A stretch of 64,000 nt of DNA from Diadema setosum (GCF_964275005.1 NC_092706.1:26260942-26324941), one strand, 5' to 3'. Counted from the stretch's first letter, positions 53,201-57,497 are shown. Notes: generated by a model from the sequence alone, not told the origin. Made by a program: numbers and translations.

Positions 53201-56138
53201 TTACGTGATGTTCACACATCACGCAAAAGACCTGCATAATAAATATGCTTCTCCAGTATTTTTTGGGAGGTGCTAGTTTTAGTTGAACTACATTATTCCG
53301 TAACATTAGGCCTTATTTTGTGAGAACAATAATTGAATTACTCGAGAAAAAAAAAGATGATTAGTTGATGAAAGTATTTAGCTTTCTATCACCTCGTACT
53401 TTGATAAGGCATTTAGTTTTAAGACAATTTCCTTTTATTCTGGTTCAATAAAACAATGTATTATCATGTTTATAGAGAGACATAAAAACAAATGTTTTAT
53501 CACGATGCTCACCATCTGATTAGGACCTCCATGTAGCATATAAAACATAATATTGCATTGAAAATTTACCATACACTGATAGGCCTACTTCTCCCGTAGA
53601 CTGTTACTTGTATACAACGGCGTAGCCAGGATTTGATCTTAGGGGGGGCGGTTAGTCTGCGAGGGAGCGAAGCGACCGAGCCCGAGCGAGCGGAGCGAGC
53701 GAAGGGGGGAGGGTGTGGGAGGGGGGTGTCCCCCCTCCCACGGTAAGAACTTTTTGCATTTTGATGTTGTAAATGGTGCAATTTGATGCATGTTTTTGCG
53801 CGTTTTATCGACGTGAAACAGTCCCAATTGTTTAAGGTAGCAGTATATTTTGATGTAGATTATTATTGAACAATTTGCCTATAAAATGGTATAATTTAAA
53901 CACACTTCTTATATTGATTCTTTGCAGTAAGTAAGAACTTTTTGCATTTTGATGTTGTAAATGGTGCAATTTGATGCATGTTTTTTCTCGTTCTATCGAC
54001 GTGAAACAGTCCCACTTGTTTAAGGTAGCAGTATGTTTTGATGTAGATTATTATTGAAGAATTTGCCTATAAAATGGTATAATTTAAACACACTTCTTAT
54101 ATTGATTCTTTGCACTGAATATCATGAACGCGACTGAACCCGAGCGAGCGGAGCGAGCGAGGGGGGAGGGGAGGGTGTGGGAGGGGGGTGTCCCCCCTCC
54201 CACGGTAAGAACTTTTTGCATTTTGATGTCGCAAATGGTGCAATTTGATGCATGTTTTTGCTCGTTCTATCGACGTGAAACAGTCCCACTTGTTTAAGGT
54301 AGCAGTATGTTTTGATGTAGATTATTATTGAACAATTTGCCTATAAAATGGTACAATTTGAATACACTTCTTGTGTTAATTCTTTTCACTGAATATCATG
54401 AACGCGACTGAACCTGAGCGAGTGGAGCGAGCGAGGGGGGAGGGGAGGGTGTGGGAGGGGGGTGTCCCCCCTCCCACGGTAAGAACTTTTTGCATTTTGA
54501 TGTTGTAAATGGTGCAATTTGATGTATGTTTTTGCGCGTTTTATCGACGAGAAACAGTCCCACTTGTTTAAGGTAGCAGTATATTTTGATGTAGATTATT
54601 ATTGAACAATTTGCCTATATTAATGGTACTTGTGTTAATTCTTTGCACCGAATATCATGAACGCGACTGAACCCGAGCGAGCGGAGCGAGCGAAGGGGGA
54701 GGGGAGGGTGTGGGAGGGGGGTGTCCCCCCTCCCACGGTAAGAACTTTTTGCATTTTGATGTTGCAAATGGTGCAATTTGATGCATGTTTTTGCGTGTTT
54801 TATCGAGTTGAAACAGTCCCACTTGTTTGAGGTTGCAGTATATTTTAGTGTAGATTATTATTGAACAATTTGCCTATAAAATGGTATATCATTTAAACAA
54901 TCTTCTTGTATTAGTTCTTACACTGAATATCATGAACGCTGTCTGCAGTTCAGCAATCAAACAGAAAAAGCATGCACACGAGGGTGTAAATAGGGGCATA
55001 TCCCTCCCACACGAAGGTGATTTTGCGTTTTCAGACCTGAAATTCAGCGATCTGGTGCAGATTTTCGGTGCAATACTTTTTCATCGAAGTGTTAAAATCA
55101 CGGAATTTAGCTCTTATTCCGAATGTGCACCATCTGTGTGTATGTATAAAGTCTAGTGAGGTAGAGCTTAGGGGAAGGGGGATTCCCCCTCCCGCTCGCG
55201 GAGCTTTTGCGTTTTTAGAATTGAAATAAAGCGATCTGGGTACAGCCACAGTCTACTTCTATGCATGGCGGAAGGGGGGGGGGGGGGGGCGGGCGAGCAG
55301 GGAGAAGGCGTGGGCGAGTGTTATCTCCACCCTTCCCTTCCGATGGAGCTTTTGCCTTTTTAAGGTTGAAATTGAGATATCTCGTATACGCATATTTGAT
55401 GGAATCAACATTTGGGAAATCACAAAAAAAAAAAAAATGATGGGGGGGGGGCTGGGGGAGGAAAGGGTCGATTAAAAGGGGAAATTCCCCTTATACATGA
55501 GGGAACCTTGAGTTGGGAGGGGGATACCCCCTCCCAAGCACGAGAGATTTTGCATATTTTGAATTGAAATTCAACGATCTGGTGCACACTTTGAGTGAAA
55601 TATTAAAAAAAATATCTTATTTGATGAAAGGTTGCAAAGGAGACCCGCTTCATGTGCAAGCATACAGTATACACGCATTTTTTTTTCCGCCTCCGAAATC
55701 CCCGGTTCAAATCTTAGGGGGGCGACCGCCCCCATCGCCCCCCCCCCCCCTGGCTACGCCAGTGCTTGTATACAATGATTTGCGACATTAGCACACTACC
55801 ATTCAGCAAGTTAACAATCAAAAGTGTATCTGAAGTATGAATAAAAAATCGTATATTCGGTTTGTATAAAAGTCTTCAGGTACGACCTATGCTTATCATT
55901 ATTTTTGAAGTCGGACCCAAACGGCTGGCGGACAGTGTTCTACACGACAGCGGGTTTCTGCCTCGCGGGGGCGTGCTTCTTCCAGATTTTCGGCTCAGGC
56001 GAGGTGCAGTCATGGGCGATGACCAGGGACGAGGTCGAGAATGAAGAGAAGAAGAACAAGGTCGACGACGAGTTCAATGTTCAGCCGGTCGTTAAGGACC
56101 TTGTAGCGCAAAAAGTTGCGAAAGATGTGATCGTTTAA
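22251..56138 (+). CDS. SLC17-family (sialin/VGLUT-like) organic anion transporter, ten coding exons
   Basis: Exons: 22251-22266, 40027-40244, 41099-41332, 42100-42187, 44029-44115, 46193-46323, 48831-48983, 51671-51803, 52242-52483, 55911-56138. All junctions are GT/AG, phases agree, and the sum is 1530 nt, giving 509 aa plus stop, the usual SLC17 length. The protein has about twelve membrane spans. TM1 carries LYIMRINMSVV (R29, matching the TM1 arginine of sialin), and the TM1-TM2 luminal loop has three N-glycosylation sequons (N43, N54, N70). TM2 has GAYFIGQTIGTIPSG, the loop has DRFGGKWLMG, and TM4 has TRFISGMAE then SFPAANTLVTKWAPENERTK. R11 aligns with the sialin arginine altered in Salla disease. 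The family exports acidic sugars, glutamate or phosphate-coupled anions from lysosomes or vesicles. Subfamily is uncertain: R149 and E156 of TM4 are kept, but the middle acidic or Gln position is Ser152. Confidence 0.88.
22845..23170 (+). mobile_element. CR1/L2-type LINE fragment (3' end of reverse-transcriptase ORF)
   Basis: In broken frames it reads HNAAARMITKEFSHNPHF, RIVFKIVLLTYKSLNSMAPE and a degenerate RSGLW region. These correspond to the C-terminal part of CR1/L2 LINE ORF2, whose consensus there includes QNAAARLI, HWLPI..R, YK.LNG.AP.Y and LWN.LP. Several frameshifts and a stop make it a decayed 5'-truncated copy in SLC17 intron 1. Confidence 0.7.
23313..23513. repeat. (AAT)n/(ATC)n compound microsatellite
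   Basis: About 25 AAT units give way to mixed GAT, AAT, TTA and ATC units. All frames are open, giving poly-Asn, poly-Ile and poly-Met translations that are not genes. Confidence 0.95.
24480..24580. repeat. Dispersed repeat shared with 14505-14605
   Basis: Both loci have an ATCTACTATTGTG or GCACTATTGTG start, a long T run, then TACACATGG(C/T)TCA, GAATAGCGCCTGC and TTG. This is probably the 3' end of a SINE or LINE family. No other part of the element was recognised. Confidence 0.4.
24581..25454. other. Intron 1 segment without recognised gene
   Basis: About 24880-25340 is richer in GC and in CGC/GCGGGC motifs than its surroundings. It may be a relative of the adjacent 25455-25762 element, but I could not define termini. 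There is a short triplicate of GTAAGATTT at about 25329-25356. Confidence 0.3.
25455..25762. repeat. TIR element with GGTGTTCTGCGTG termini
   Basis: The left end GGTGTTCTGCGTG and the right end CACGCAGAACACC are inverted copies. Subterminal GCGGGCAATCCCCGCGACTC matches the inverse of GAGTCGCGGGGGTTTGCCCG. Length is 308 bp, GC-rich and non-coding. The target duplication is not clear. Confidence 0.7.
25880..26487 (+). mobile_element. LINE A, segment 1 (region before the reverse transcriptase)
   Basis: An open frame reads MWKTLRCIIPRKKKSTSINK, FSGNEVVGYKNIASSLNDFF and on to DSFTKE and a SNY-like end, in changing frames. This is the standard linker of CR1/jockey-type LINE ORF2 (W..I..I..RK, IA..FN.FF..V) leading to the first RT motif. 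The frame is lost after about 26310. Sequence then runs to the insertion of a 1.1-kb TIR element. Confidence 0.75.
26488..27564. mobile_element. Long-TIR element inserted in LINE A
   Basis: Ends GTCCATGGGCC and GGCCCATGGAC begin inverted arms of about 350-400 bp (26488-26860 against 27210-27564) that match closely. Shared blocks include GGTACCACCTGAGGTGGCAA and GGTGCGCTTAGTC. The centre holds an (ACA)n run at 26881-26918 and AT-rich sequence. Short direct copies of a GCAACGAAGGGAATATCCAAAG-like block repeat inside the arms. It has no transposase. It interrupts LINE A exactly where the conserved SNYRPI motif should be. Confidence 0.75.
27565..27904 (+). mobile_element. LINE A, segment 2 (RT motifs 1-2)
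   Basis: Directly after the inserted element the LINE resumes with RPICMLSGF. About 70 bases on, in other frames, come ITYQHGF and a HSTSTALANVLEDFQVSVDN match. This is the RPIS.LS / GFR..HST..A signature of LINE reverse transcriptases. The catalytic F.D motif (A) that should follow is missing or destroyed between 27740 and 27880. Confidence 0.7.
27913..28194. mobile_element. hAT-like fold-back element with 8-bp target duplication, inside LINE A
   Basis: The element is bracketed by GTGCAAAG at 27905-27912 and 28195-28202. The termini are GGGTGCTGTTCGTTATTCCG and, in reverse complement, GGTTACAGCTCGTTATTCCG. Removing element and one duplicate restores the LINE coding run TAVQSGVPQGSILGPL, so the duplication is a true target site. 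Eight-bp duplications fit the hAT superfamily. It has no transposase, only iterated GGTTCGTTATTCCGAA units. Confidence 0.88.
28203..28797 (+). mobile_element. LINE A, segment 3 (RT motif B to C-terminal domain)
   Basis: It continues GVPQGSILGPLMFI, NVNKCNFVLIGTKAKLRHF, a YL-GVTLDENLYWKAHINRVK-like stretch, LYKTIIQPHFDYCSITWMNG and LQTLQNRALRIVLGVDAR. These are the conserved late blocks of CR1/L2/jockey-type ORF2. Several frameshifts are present, and the YADD motif C is not readable. The segment is cut by a TTAA-type element at 28795. A C-terminal ORF2 piece at 30626 may be its continuation. Confidence 0.8.
28795..29140. repeat. TTAA-type element, left part only
   Basis: It starts at TTAA 28795-28798 with AAAGGGAACGCAAACCC. 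It is close to the left half of the complete copy at 44217-44775 (ATCAGTGAGAGTTTGAGG, AATCGGACAATCGATGC). The right half is missing. Sequence from about 29140 to 29460 shows nothing recognisable. Confidence 0.7.
29463..30120. repeat. TIR element with GCACTGCAAAA termini
   Basis: The left end GCACTGCAAAAAGTCCGGTG and the right end, in reverse complement, GCACTGCAAAACATCGGTGG mark a 658-bp element rich in GGTGTTAA and TTAACACC. A truncated SINE and a TA microsatellite sit within it, so its original size was smaller. It is non-autonomous. Confidence 0.65.
29584..29770 (-). mobile_element. Truncated copy of the 19871-20108 SINE, with (AAT)n tail and (TA)n
   Basis: 29622-29710 matches the SINE 3' half (AGGTCTTATTTACCCAGGG, CTACCAGAGGGCCCTGCTA, GCGTTGCCAGGTACC). 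The AAT tract at 29584-29621 is its 3' simple-repeat tail. At the truncated side a TA tract (29719-29770) follows. The tRNA-like head is absent. Confidence 0.75.
30121..30625. other. Intron 1 segment without recognised gene
   Basis: It contains a T run at 30129-30157, a purine-rich stretch at about 30466-30512 and a triplicated GAACACTGCATAAT block at about 30547-30582. The 71-codon open frame across the purine tract has no known domain. Confidence 0.35.
30626..31187 (+). mobile_element. LINE 3' end: ORF2 C terminus, 3' UTR and (AAAT)n tail
   Basis: 30642-30938 reads IEKRLEYQYCILVYKIVNDA, APSYLCSLLSRR, LPKPKTDNKKRSFSYSA and MFNSLPIFVQSSPSLPVFKK to a stop. This is the standard final block of CR1/L2/Rex1-type ORF2. 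The 3' UTR has GATGCAGGGCTCCCTTGCAA and the inverse-like GGGACAACCCTGCATTTAAAG, and ends in AATAAATAAATAAATAA. The open frame with an intact stop suggests a younger copy than LINE A, or a better preserved piece of it. Confidence 0.8.
31188..31930. other. Intron 1 segment without recognised gene
   Basis: There is a long A run at 31777-31810. The first part after the LINE tail (31188-31290) contains TGGTGGCC-type blocks similar in style to 41800-41930. No coding region was found. Confidence 0.3.
31936..32138. repeat. (CA)n, (TA)n and (GT)n microsatellites
   Basis: A CA tract (31936-31959), TA tracts (32036-32110) and a GT tract (32111-32136) form an imperfect inverted arrangement. Open frames here are repeat translations only. 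Confidence 0.95.
32971..34108. repeat. TIR element with CAGGCGCGGTGGAGCACC termini
   Basis: Left CAGGCGCGGTGGAGCACCCC and right GGGGTGCTCCACCGCGCCTG are perfect inverted ends, extended by AATT. AGAA flanks both sides (32967-32970 and 34109-34112), a possible 4-bp target duplication. It is 1138 bp, with no transposase frame found. Superfamily not assigned. Confidence 0.75.
34109..34603. other. Spacer within the nested insertion
   Basis: It is AT-rich with ATGTATATGTATG-type simple sequence. No coding region or recognised repeat was found. Confidence 0.3.
36340..37110 (+). pseudogene. LINE reverse-transcriptase fragment, broken
   Basis: Readable blocks are KFADDLAFTSHRKSLDDMSR and LTHLKTIEKFFTFWRL. 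Then come FHLSNHLANAMFKVALCGKP and, after an inserted MITE, RLKSHKPRFPSRNL. This is RT motif C (the FADD type) and the following PSKT.. FHL.N..A...L.V...G motifs of a jockey/CR1-like LINE. Multiple frameshifts and a 140-bp MITE make it non-functional. Confidence 0.7.
36682..36821. repeat. MITE with GGGGGCATTTCATGAAG termini
   Basis: The ends are GGGGGCATTTCATGAAG and CTTCATGAAATGCCCCC, 140 bp in all. The core CTCAGCCAATCAGATGCAAG and GATTTTAGTAGCTTA is shared with the 42892-43039 element, whose termini differ. It is inserted in the LINE fragment. Confidence 0.85.
38440..38666 (+). mobile_element. LINE 3' UTR with (ATTCAA)n-type tail
   Basis: The segment ends TAAGCAGAAATAAATTCAAA TTCAAAATTCAAA, a simple-repeat tail typical of LINE 3' ends. 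It is followed directly by the resumed TTAA-type element. It is probably the insertion that opened the 5.7-kb nest. No ORF part is recognisable. Confidence 0.45.
38851..38978. repeat. Two adjacent hairpins
   Basis: Arms CGCCCGACAGGCAGTGTTGG (from 38851) and the near inverse ending at 38933 enclose a 34-base loop. Immediately after, CTGAACTCCGGACA-CC-TGTCCGGAGTTCAG (38949-38978) is a perfect 14-bp-arm hairpin. The CAAGTGTTGGTTCT arm occurs a third time between them. This looks like a small palindromic element next to a SINE head. Confidence 0.6.
38979..39112 (+). mobile_element. tRNA-related SINE, B box and 3' body
   Basis: A B-box-like GGTTCGAATCC (38988-38998) is followed by a body ending GTCAATCAGTTGCAATGAAA. 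The body aligns with the SINE at 48060-48265 (GCCCATG..TTTTAGCATGGCTA, TTCATTGTTTATTTAGTC). The A-box region is replaced by the hairpins. Confidence 0.55.
39113..40026. other. End of SLC17 intron 1
   Basis: No gene or recognised repeat. A 106-codon open frame at 39091-39411 has no known domain. The segment ends in the C/T-rich acceptor of exon 2. Confidence 0.35.
40027..40244 (+). CDS. SLC17 exon 2: TM1 and glycosylated luminal loop
   Basis: The acceptor is CTTTTCTGCAG at 40016-40026 and the donor GTATGT at 40245. It encodes residues 6-78: TM1 (LFAVMSFIGLSCLYIM then RINMSVVM) followed by the hydrophilic loop with sequons NHS, NSS and NKT. It enters with one base of a codon already used and leaves in frame 0. 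Confidence 0.88.
40680..40985. repeat. Fold-back repeat of the CACGAGTCATACAGCCC family
   Basis: The left half iterates CACGAGTCATACAGCCC and CATGAGTTCGACA; the right half carries the inverse ATGACTCGTGAG and ends CGTGGGTGTCGGTCTCGTGA then CATGCACCC. The right terminus matches the terminus of the copy at 6898. It lies in SLC17 intron 2 and is non-coding. Confidence 0.7.
41099..41332 (+). CDS. SLC17 exon 3: TM2 to TM4 start
   Basis: It encodes residues 79-156, frame 0 to frame 0, with donor GTAGGG at 41333. It shows the family signature FQWSSHLQELLLGAYFIGQ then GTIPSGWLSDRFGGKWLMG and LTRFISGMAE. The acceptor CCCAACACAG (to 41098) is pyrimidine-poor. An alternative in-frame acceptor at 41106-41107 would drop three residues. 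Confidence 0.88.
41464..41602. repeat. (TA)n and (TTTG)n microsatellites
   Basis: A TA tract covers about 41466-41520 and a TTTG tract about 41566-41600. A G-run lies just upstream at 41388-41399. Confidence 0.95.
41603..42099. other. SLC17 intron 3, rest
   Basis: 41800-41935 has TCGGGCCATTTCGGGCCAT and TGGCCTGAACGGGATACCAGG, resembling a repeat fragment with weaker relatives at 31190 and 44840. Nothing coding was found. Confidence 0.3.
42100..42187 (+). CDS. SLC17 exon 4: TM4 and cytosolic loop
   Basis: The acceptor is TTTTGAATATACAG and the donor GTAAAA. It encodes TTSFPAANTLVTKWAPENER then TKIILLITS and one base of Gly186. This matches the family motif FPA...W.PP.ER(S/T) after TM4. Confidence 0.88.
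42695..42851. repeat. MITE with GGGGGTGTTTCATCAACG termini, second copy
   Basis: 157 bp with the same inverted ends as 18703-18868 and a core CATCTCAGCCAATCAAAACC then AAGGATTTTGCTGAAATT. It lies 40 bp from another MITE of the same superfamily, in SLC17 intron 4. Confidence 0.85.
42892..43039. repeat. MITE with GGGGCCCGTTTCATAAAAC termini
   Basis: 148 bp. The inverted ends GGGGCCCGTTTCATAAAAC and GTTTTATGAAACGGGCCCC are extended by TTGTCATCAGTGACAA-type palindromes. Its reverse-complement core CTCTCAGCCAGTCAGATGCA then AGGATTTCAGTAGCTT matches 36682-36821 rather than its neighbour. Confidence 0.85.
43045..43193. repeat. Short iteration of GACGTCTCC
   Basis: GACGTCTCC or close variants occur at least four times between 43048 and 43096 and again in GAGATGTCTCCGCT near 43177. 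It is non-coding and probably part of a larger degenerate repeat. Confidence 0.5.
43194..43668. repeat. 475-bp TIR element, copy 1 (SLC17 intron 4)
   Basis: The termini are GGGCTCACACGGGTAAATAA and GGTGTGAGCCC. An inverted, clearly homologous copy lies at 50876-51345 in intron 7. Open frames exist across both copies, but the differences between them are spread over all codon positions, so the frame is not under coding constraint. Confidence 0.8.
44029..44115 (+). CDS. SLC17 exon 5: TM5
   Basis: It encodes GSGLGCACGLTLSGLVCSQL then GWEASFYVF, aligning with the sialin stretch ending [20 protein letters not shown]. The acceptor is CACCATGAACAG behind a C/T-rich tract (43996-44019) and the donor is GTAAGG. 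It was found only by phase and similarity, being too short for a simple open-frame search. Confidence 0.85.
44152..44200. repeat. (TA)n microsatellite
   Basis: A nearly pure TA tract directly downstream of exon 5, separated from the 44217 TTAA element by 16 bases. Confidence 0.95.
44217..44775. mobile_element. Complete TTAA-flanked palindromic element
   Basis: TTAA at 44217-44220 and 44772-44775 brackets TIRs AGCGAACGCAAACCCAAAGA and its near inverse. The two halves are largely inverted copies, with GGACAATCGATGCAAAAGTT meeting AACTGTTGCATCGATTGTCC. Elements of this build with a TTAA target are usual for Kolobok or piggyBac non-autonomous families. It has no transposase. Partial relatives are at 28795 and 32460. 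Confidence 0.8.
44776..45161. other. SLC17 intron 5 segment
   Basis: It is AT-rich, with nothing recognised beyond a CAGCGGCCCAAACAGGCTAC block similar to the one near 41900. Confidence 0.3.
45162..45343. repeat. MITE with ACTCCCGTTA termini
   Basis: The left GTGGACTCCCGTTACAACAA and the right end, in reverse complement, GCACTCCCGTTTTAGCGAAC are degenerate inverted ends around TTCGTTATATCGAA-type sequence. About 180 bp, non-coding. Confidence 0.5.
45387..45700. repeat. TA-flanked TIR element built of GTGAACACA repeats
   Basis: TA-CTGGCAAGAACACAGTGTC and GACACTGTGTTCTTTCCAG-TA form 22-bp inverted ends with one mismatch, and TA is duplicated. The inside is an array of (A)CA(C/T)NGTGAA and TTCACA(N)TGTG units, in one orientation on the left and the inverse on the right. 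314 bp, no ORF. Confidence 0.8.
46193..46323 (+). CDS. SLC17 exon 6: TM6 and central cytosolic loop
   Basis: The acceptor is TTGGATTCTGTATAG and the donor GTTTAT (weak). It encodes GSMSLAWALLWSVVVYEEPS then DHPCISRKERELIETQRIRA and CDKT. It fits the family layout of a membrane span followed by SDTP-like and ISxxExxxI motifs. Confidence 0.87.
46510..46620 (+). mobile_element. SINE 3'-tail fragment
   Basis: It ends ACTTGCCAGTCAGATGCAAT AAA, matching the 3' tails at 48240 and 39095. The upstream part is too degenerate to place. Likely a truncated copy of the same SINE family. Confidence 0.35.
46661..48030 (+). mobile_element. PIF/Harbinger DNA transposon remnant
   Basis: The termini are AGCTGGTATCTCACTGAGCG and, in reverse complement, AAGGGGGTATCTCACTGAGC. 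TAA flanks each side, as expected for Harbinger. Long subterminal arms iterate TTAGCGA(C/A)(A/T)NTTAGCGA and GTTTGCGAA. The middle encodes the transposase N terminus: MDFQDMEINFCQEEAQGVAI then LEELLCQAAATAI, and, past an inserted palindrome, RECLLQRTDFSQYEKLLKQL, and, after a +1 shift, NHDGDVKSFKNFLKEERLFH. That RxWL.R....QYEKL...L...D..SF.NFLR pattern is typical of Harbinger transposases. The catalytic DDE part is deleted. Confidence 0.82.
47188..47479. repeat. 292-bp near-perfect palindrome inserted in the Harbinger remnant
   Basis: Arms begin CTCTCTAAAAAAGAAAGAGT and end with its near inverse ACTCTTTCTTTTTTAGAGAG. Nearly the whole length folds back on itself (AAATGTTCACTCTT, AGAGTGAACATTT; GGGATCACTCC, GAGTGATCCC). 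Removing it, with TT on each side, rejoins the transposase frame between AAATAI and the following basic stretch. A non-autonomous fold-back element. Confidence 0.85.
48060..48265 (+). mobile_element. tRNA-related SINE
   Basis: It has an A-box-like TAGTATAGTCAAGCACAGTG, then a B-box-like GGTTCGAGTCC (near 48133). The body GCCCATGGATTTTATCATAG then TGTTTATTTAG ends CCAGTCAGCTGCAATAAAG. It is the most complete of three related copies (see 38979 and 46510). Confidence 0.65.
48266..48830. other. SLC17 intron 6, end
   Basis: ATGTATATGTAT-type simple sequence lies at 48666-48750 and T-rich tracts precede exon 7. No other feature was found. Confidence 0.35.
48831..48983 (+). CDS. SLC17 exon 7: TM7
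   Basis: A long T-rich tract and CATCCAG precede it, and the donor is GTAAGT. It encodes TSSIPLCSIFISPRAAAYSI then CMLTLAGMVSLTLMTNIPLF and LKRVLRLDIFN. The ending LPTYMKEVL.F(N/D) of other SLC17 proteins is recognisable as IPLFLKRVLRLDIFN. The usual aromatic PLWAI motif is changed to PRAAA. Confidence 0.87.
49281..49450. repeat. Degraded copy of the TTCGTTATTCCG family
   Basis: It contains CCGTTATTCCGAAGGTTCGG, TTTGTTATTCCGCAGGC, GGTTCGTTATTTCGGACG and an inverted TCGAAATTACGAACC. The termini are not clear. A yet shorter fragment (CCCTTTCGGAATAACGAAC) sits at about 43978-43996, immediately before SLC17 exon 5. Confidence 0.55.
49764..50318. mobile_element. TTAA-flanked element with AAAGGTAGGGGATACC termini
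   Basis: TTAA at 49764-49767 and 50315-50318 encloses the ends AAGGTAGGGGATACC and GGTATTCCCTACCTT. 555 bp, AT-rich, no transposase. A different TTAA family from the 44217 element. A third type starts directly after it (AAAAGGGGCATTTCAGACG). Confidence 0.75.
50876..51345. repeat. 475-bp-class TIR element, copy 2 (SLC17 intron 7), inverted
   Basis: Ends GGGCTCACACCTCTAAAT and TTTACCCGTGTGAGCCC. It is the reverse complement of 43194-43668, with roughly four in five bases alike by eye. The pair flanks SLC17 exons 5, 6 and 7. Confidence 0.8.
51549..51592. repeat. (CAC)n/(CAT)n microsatellite
   Basis: CACCACC units pass into CATCATC units about 80 bp upstream of exon 8. Confidence 0.9.
51671..51803 (+). 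CDS. SLC17 exon 8: TM8 and following loop
   Basis: It encodes IGLMGALPYYLFWLLMLLAS then CFSDYVIHRNYLTKTQTRKL and MINT plus one base of Gly354. It matches the family pattern NGFLSSLPYL...G..AD.L....LS....RK. The acceptor is AATCATTTAG and the donor GTAAGA. Confidence 0.88.
51804..52241. other. SLC17 intron 8
   Basis: The 438-bp intron has GTAAGA and TCTTTAG boundaries, a T run at 51922-51938 and no recognised repeat. Confidence 0.6.
52242..52483 (+). CDS. SLC17 exon 9: TM9 to TM11
   Basis: It encodes GAVIAAGSLIAISHAGCDHR then FVVALMTTGMGGVGIAYSGS, FANPSDLAPAFAGTVCAVGN and LLSVASGFAGPVFVGFMTED and Q. The hallmark NxxDLAPxxAG and the following GN(L)...PG...P are present. The acceptor is CTCTCTGTCTTTAG and the donor GTAAGA. 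A tRNA-type SINE begins almost directly after the donor. Confidence 0.92.
52495..52760 (+). mobile_element. tRNA-derived SINE next to the exon 9 donor
   Basis: A B-box-like GGTTCGAATCCC (near 52525) is followed by GCCCTTTGGGGAGGCACTTT then ATCCTCATTGCC, the usual start of a tRNA-unrelated SINE body. Then come AAAGAACCCTCTTGTAAAGAG and a degenerate end. It begins about 11 bp after the splice donor. Family not identified, and it differs from the two other SINE families in the window. Confidence 0.6.
52761..53606. other. SLC17 intron 9, 5' part
   Basis: No gene or recognised repeat. AT-rich, with A runs at 52886 and 53350. Confidence 0.4.
53618..55764. mobile_element. 2.1-kb TIR element with 11-bp flanking duplication and internal hairpin array
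   Basis: CTTGTATACAA occurs at 53607-53617 and 55765-55775. The inner ends are GGCGTAGCCAGG and CCTGGCTACGCC. Between them stands a tandem array (53640-54910) with units of about 190-275 bp, each with TAAGAACTTTTTGCATTTTG, ATGGTGCAATTTGATGCATG and CTTGTTTAAGGTAGCAGTAT. Four units carry a 27-base hairpin of G and C runs. The 3' third has GGGGGATTCCCCCTCCC blocks. A 9-11-bp duplication suggests a Mutator-like element. No transposase is visible. Confidence 0.7.
55911..56138 (+). CDS. SLC17 exon 10: TM12 and cytosolic C terminus, with stop
   Basis: The acceptor ATTATTTTTGAAG is followed by SDPNGWRTVFYTTAGFCLAG then ACFFQIFGSGEVQSWAM and a charged tail ending VAKDVIV and TAA. The W(R/Q)xVFY and GExQ.W motifs are diagnostic of the SLC17 C terminus. 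The highly charged 35-residue tail is longer than the membrane core needs and could carry sorting signals, but no classic dileucine motif is evident. Confidence 0.92.
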   Translation, partial: SDPNGWRTVFYTTAGFCLAGACFFQIFGSGEVQSWAMTRDEVENEEKKNKVDDEFNVQPVVKDLVAQKVAKDVIV

Positions 56139-56536
56139 TTTTCTGATATTTTTGATCATGTTACATCAAACAGCTGTTAGAGTAATGTTACAGTAACTGA
56201 GCACTAAGGGTTGATAGTACTGTAAGCAATTTCGATTTATTTCTTAACGAGAAAAATTCCATCCTGACTATCATTCGGAGACAATGATGTAGAGTTGTAA
56301 TATAAGAAACCTCGAATGCGCATTCTACATTTGTAGAACATATGAAAGTTATGTACCCGTTAACGCCTGTTGTATAATGAGTACCTATTCTTGATCATTA
56401 TATGAGTGGTATTTCTGCTATTATATCAATGTGGCATTTTATTTTTACATTCCTTTAGACGCACATTAGGAGAGAGATTACTGATTGCATGTCTTGCAGA
56501 CGCTGCATCAATGTGGCATTTTCATCTTTACATTCC

Positions 56537-56722
56537 TAAGGCTACGGTCACAACTCAGAGCTGCAACCGACCGATTTTGCAGCCTGTTCGGTCACCGCTG
56601 AAATTCTAACTCCGCGTTAAAACTTCAGCGGCGACTGACCGATGCCCTAAAAATCAGTGGTGCCTGGTCGGTCACCAGTCGGTCAACGGTCGGTGATTCT
56701 GGAGGTTGTGACCGTAGCCTAA
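56537..56722. repeat. MITE with TAAGGCTACGGTCACAAC termini
   Basis: The ends TAAGGCTACGGTCACAAC and GTTGTGACCGTAGCCTAA are perfect inverted repeats. The inside holds GACCGACCG/CGGTCGGTC-type palindromic blocks. 186 bp, just downstream of SLC17. Confidence 0.85.
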
Positions 56723-56975
56723 AAATGGTAAGTGTTTGGATATCTTGTGAACATTGGATAGGTTTGCATTGTGACATATTATTTGTCATTTGACCATAAT
56801 TGTCTCGCTCTTCCGGACTTATCGACATGCTATATTTGGTGAGCGATGTCAGGGCCTAGCCCTCGTGCTCTGGTATACGAACTGCAGCTATGTATAGTTA
56901 TCTGCTCTGCCGAGAGGACAACGACGGGTAGGCAAGCGATCTCTCGCTGATATCGCATTTCCATTTATATGTGGC

Positions 56976-56978
<3 letters not shown>

Positions 56979-57046
<68 letters not shown>
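56979..57046. repeat. (TA)n(TG)n microsatellite
   Basis: TA units at 56979-57011 are followed by TG units to 57046. Confidence 0.95.
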
Positions 57047-57048
<2 letters not shown>

Positions 57049-57497
57049 TTCAAATTGAGTACCAGTAATAGTTCTAAAGCTGTACACAACTTACGGATTA
57101 TTTCGGGCTTATTATGAGCTTACAGTGAAAGCAAGTTTGAAAATATGTATGTTTGTGAGTTTTTTTTTTTTTTTTTTTGCAATTGACAAAGTACGATAAT
57201 TTTTTTTTAAAGACTTATACAATGCATTTCATCTTGAAATTAAAAATAAAAAGACCATATGAATATCTCTATCACTATACCTCTCCTCTTTCTGTCTCTC
57301 TGTGTACAATATAAACTATAATTGTGTGAATATATACATACATATATTTGCACACACATTTGTATATGTATGTATTCAACATGTCCATGTACCTAAATTC
57401 ATGACCAATATCGGATCTTTCTTTCACAGAAAAATGTACAAAGTTGCCAAAAATTCCAAAGACCTTAATTTATTAATCTATTTCTGATAAGACTATG

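Larger units (their letters stand above)
56139..57250 (+). other. SLC17 3' flank / possible 3' UTR
   Basis: The first AATAAA I find after the stop codon is at 57245-57250, which would imply a 1.1-kb 3' UTR. A near-duplicate of about 30 bp (ATCAATGTGGCATTTT then TACATTCCT) occurs at about 56426 and 56508. The TA/TG microsatellite and a MITE lie in this stretch. Confidence 0.35.
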
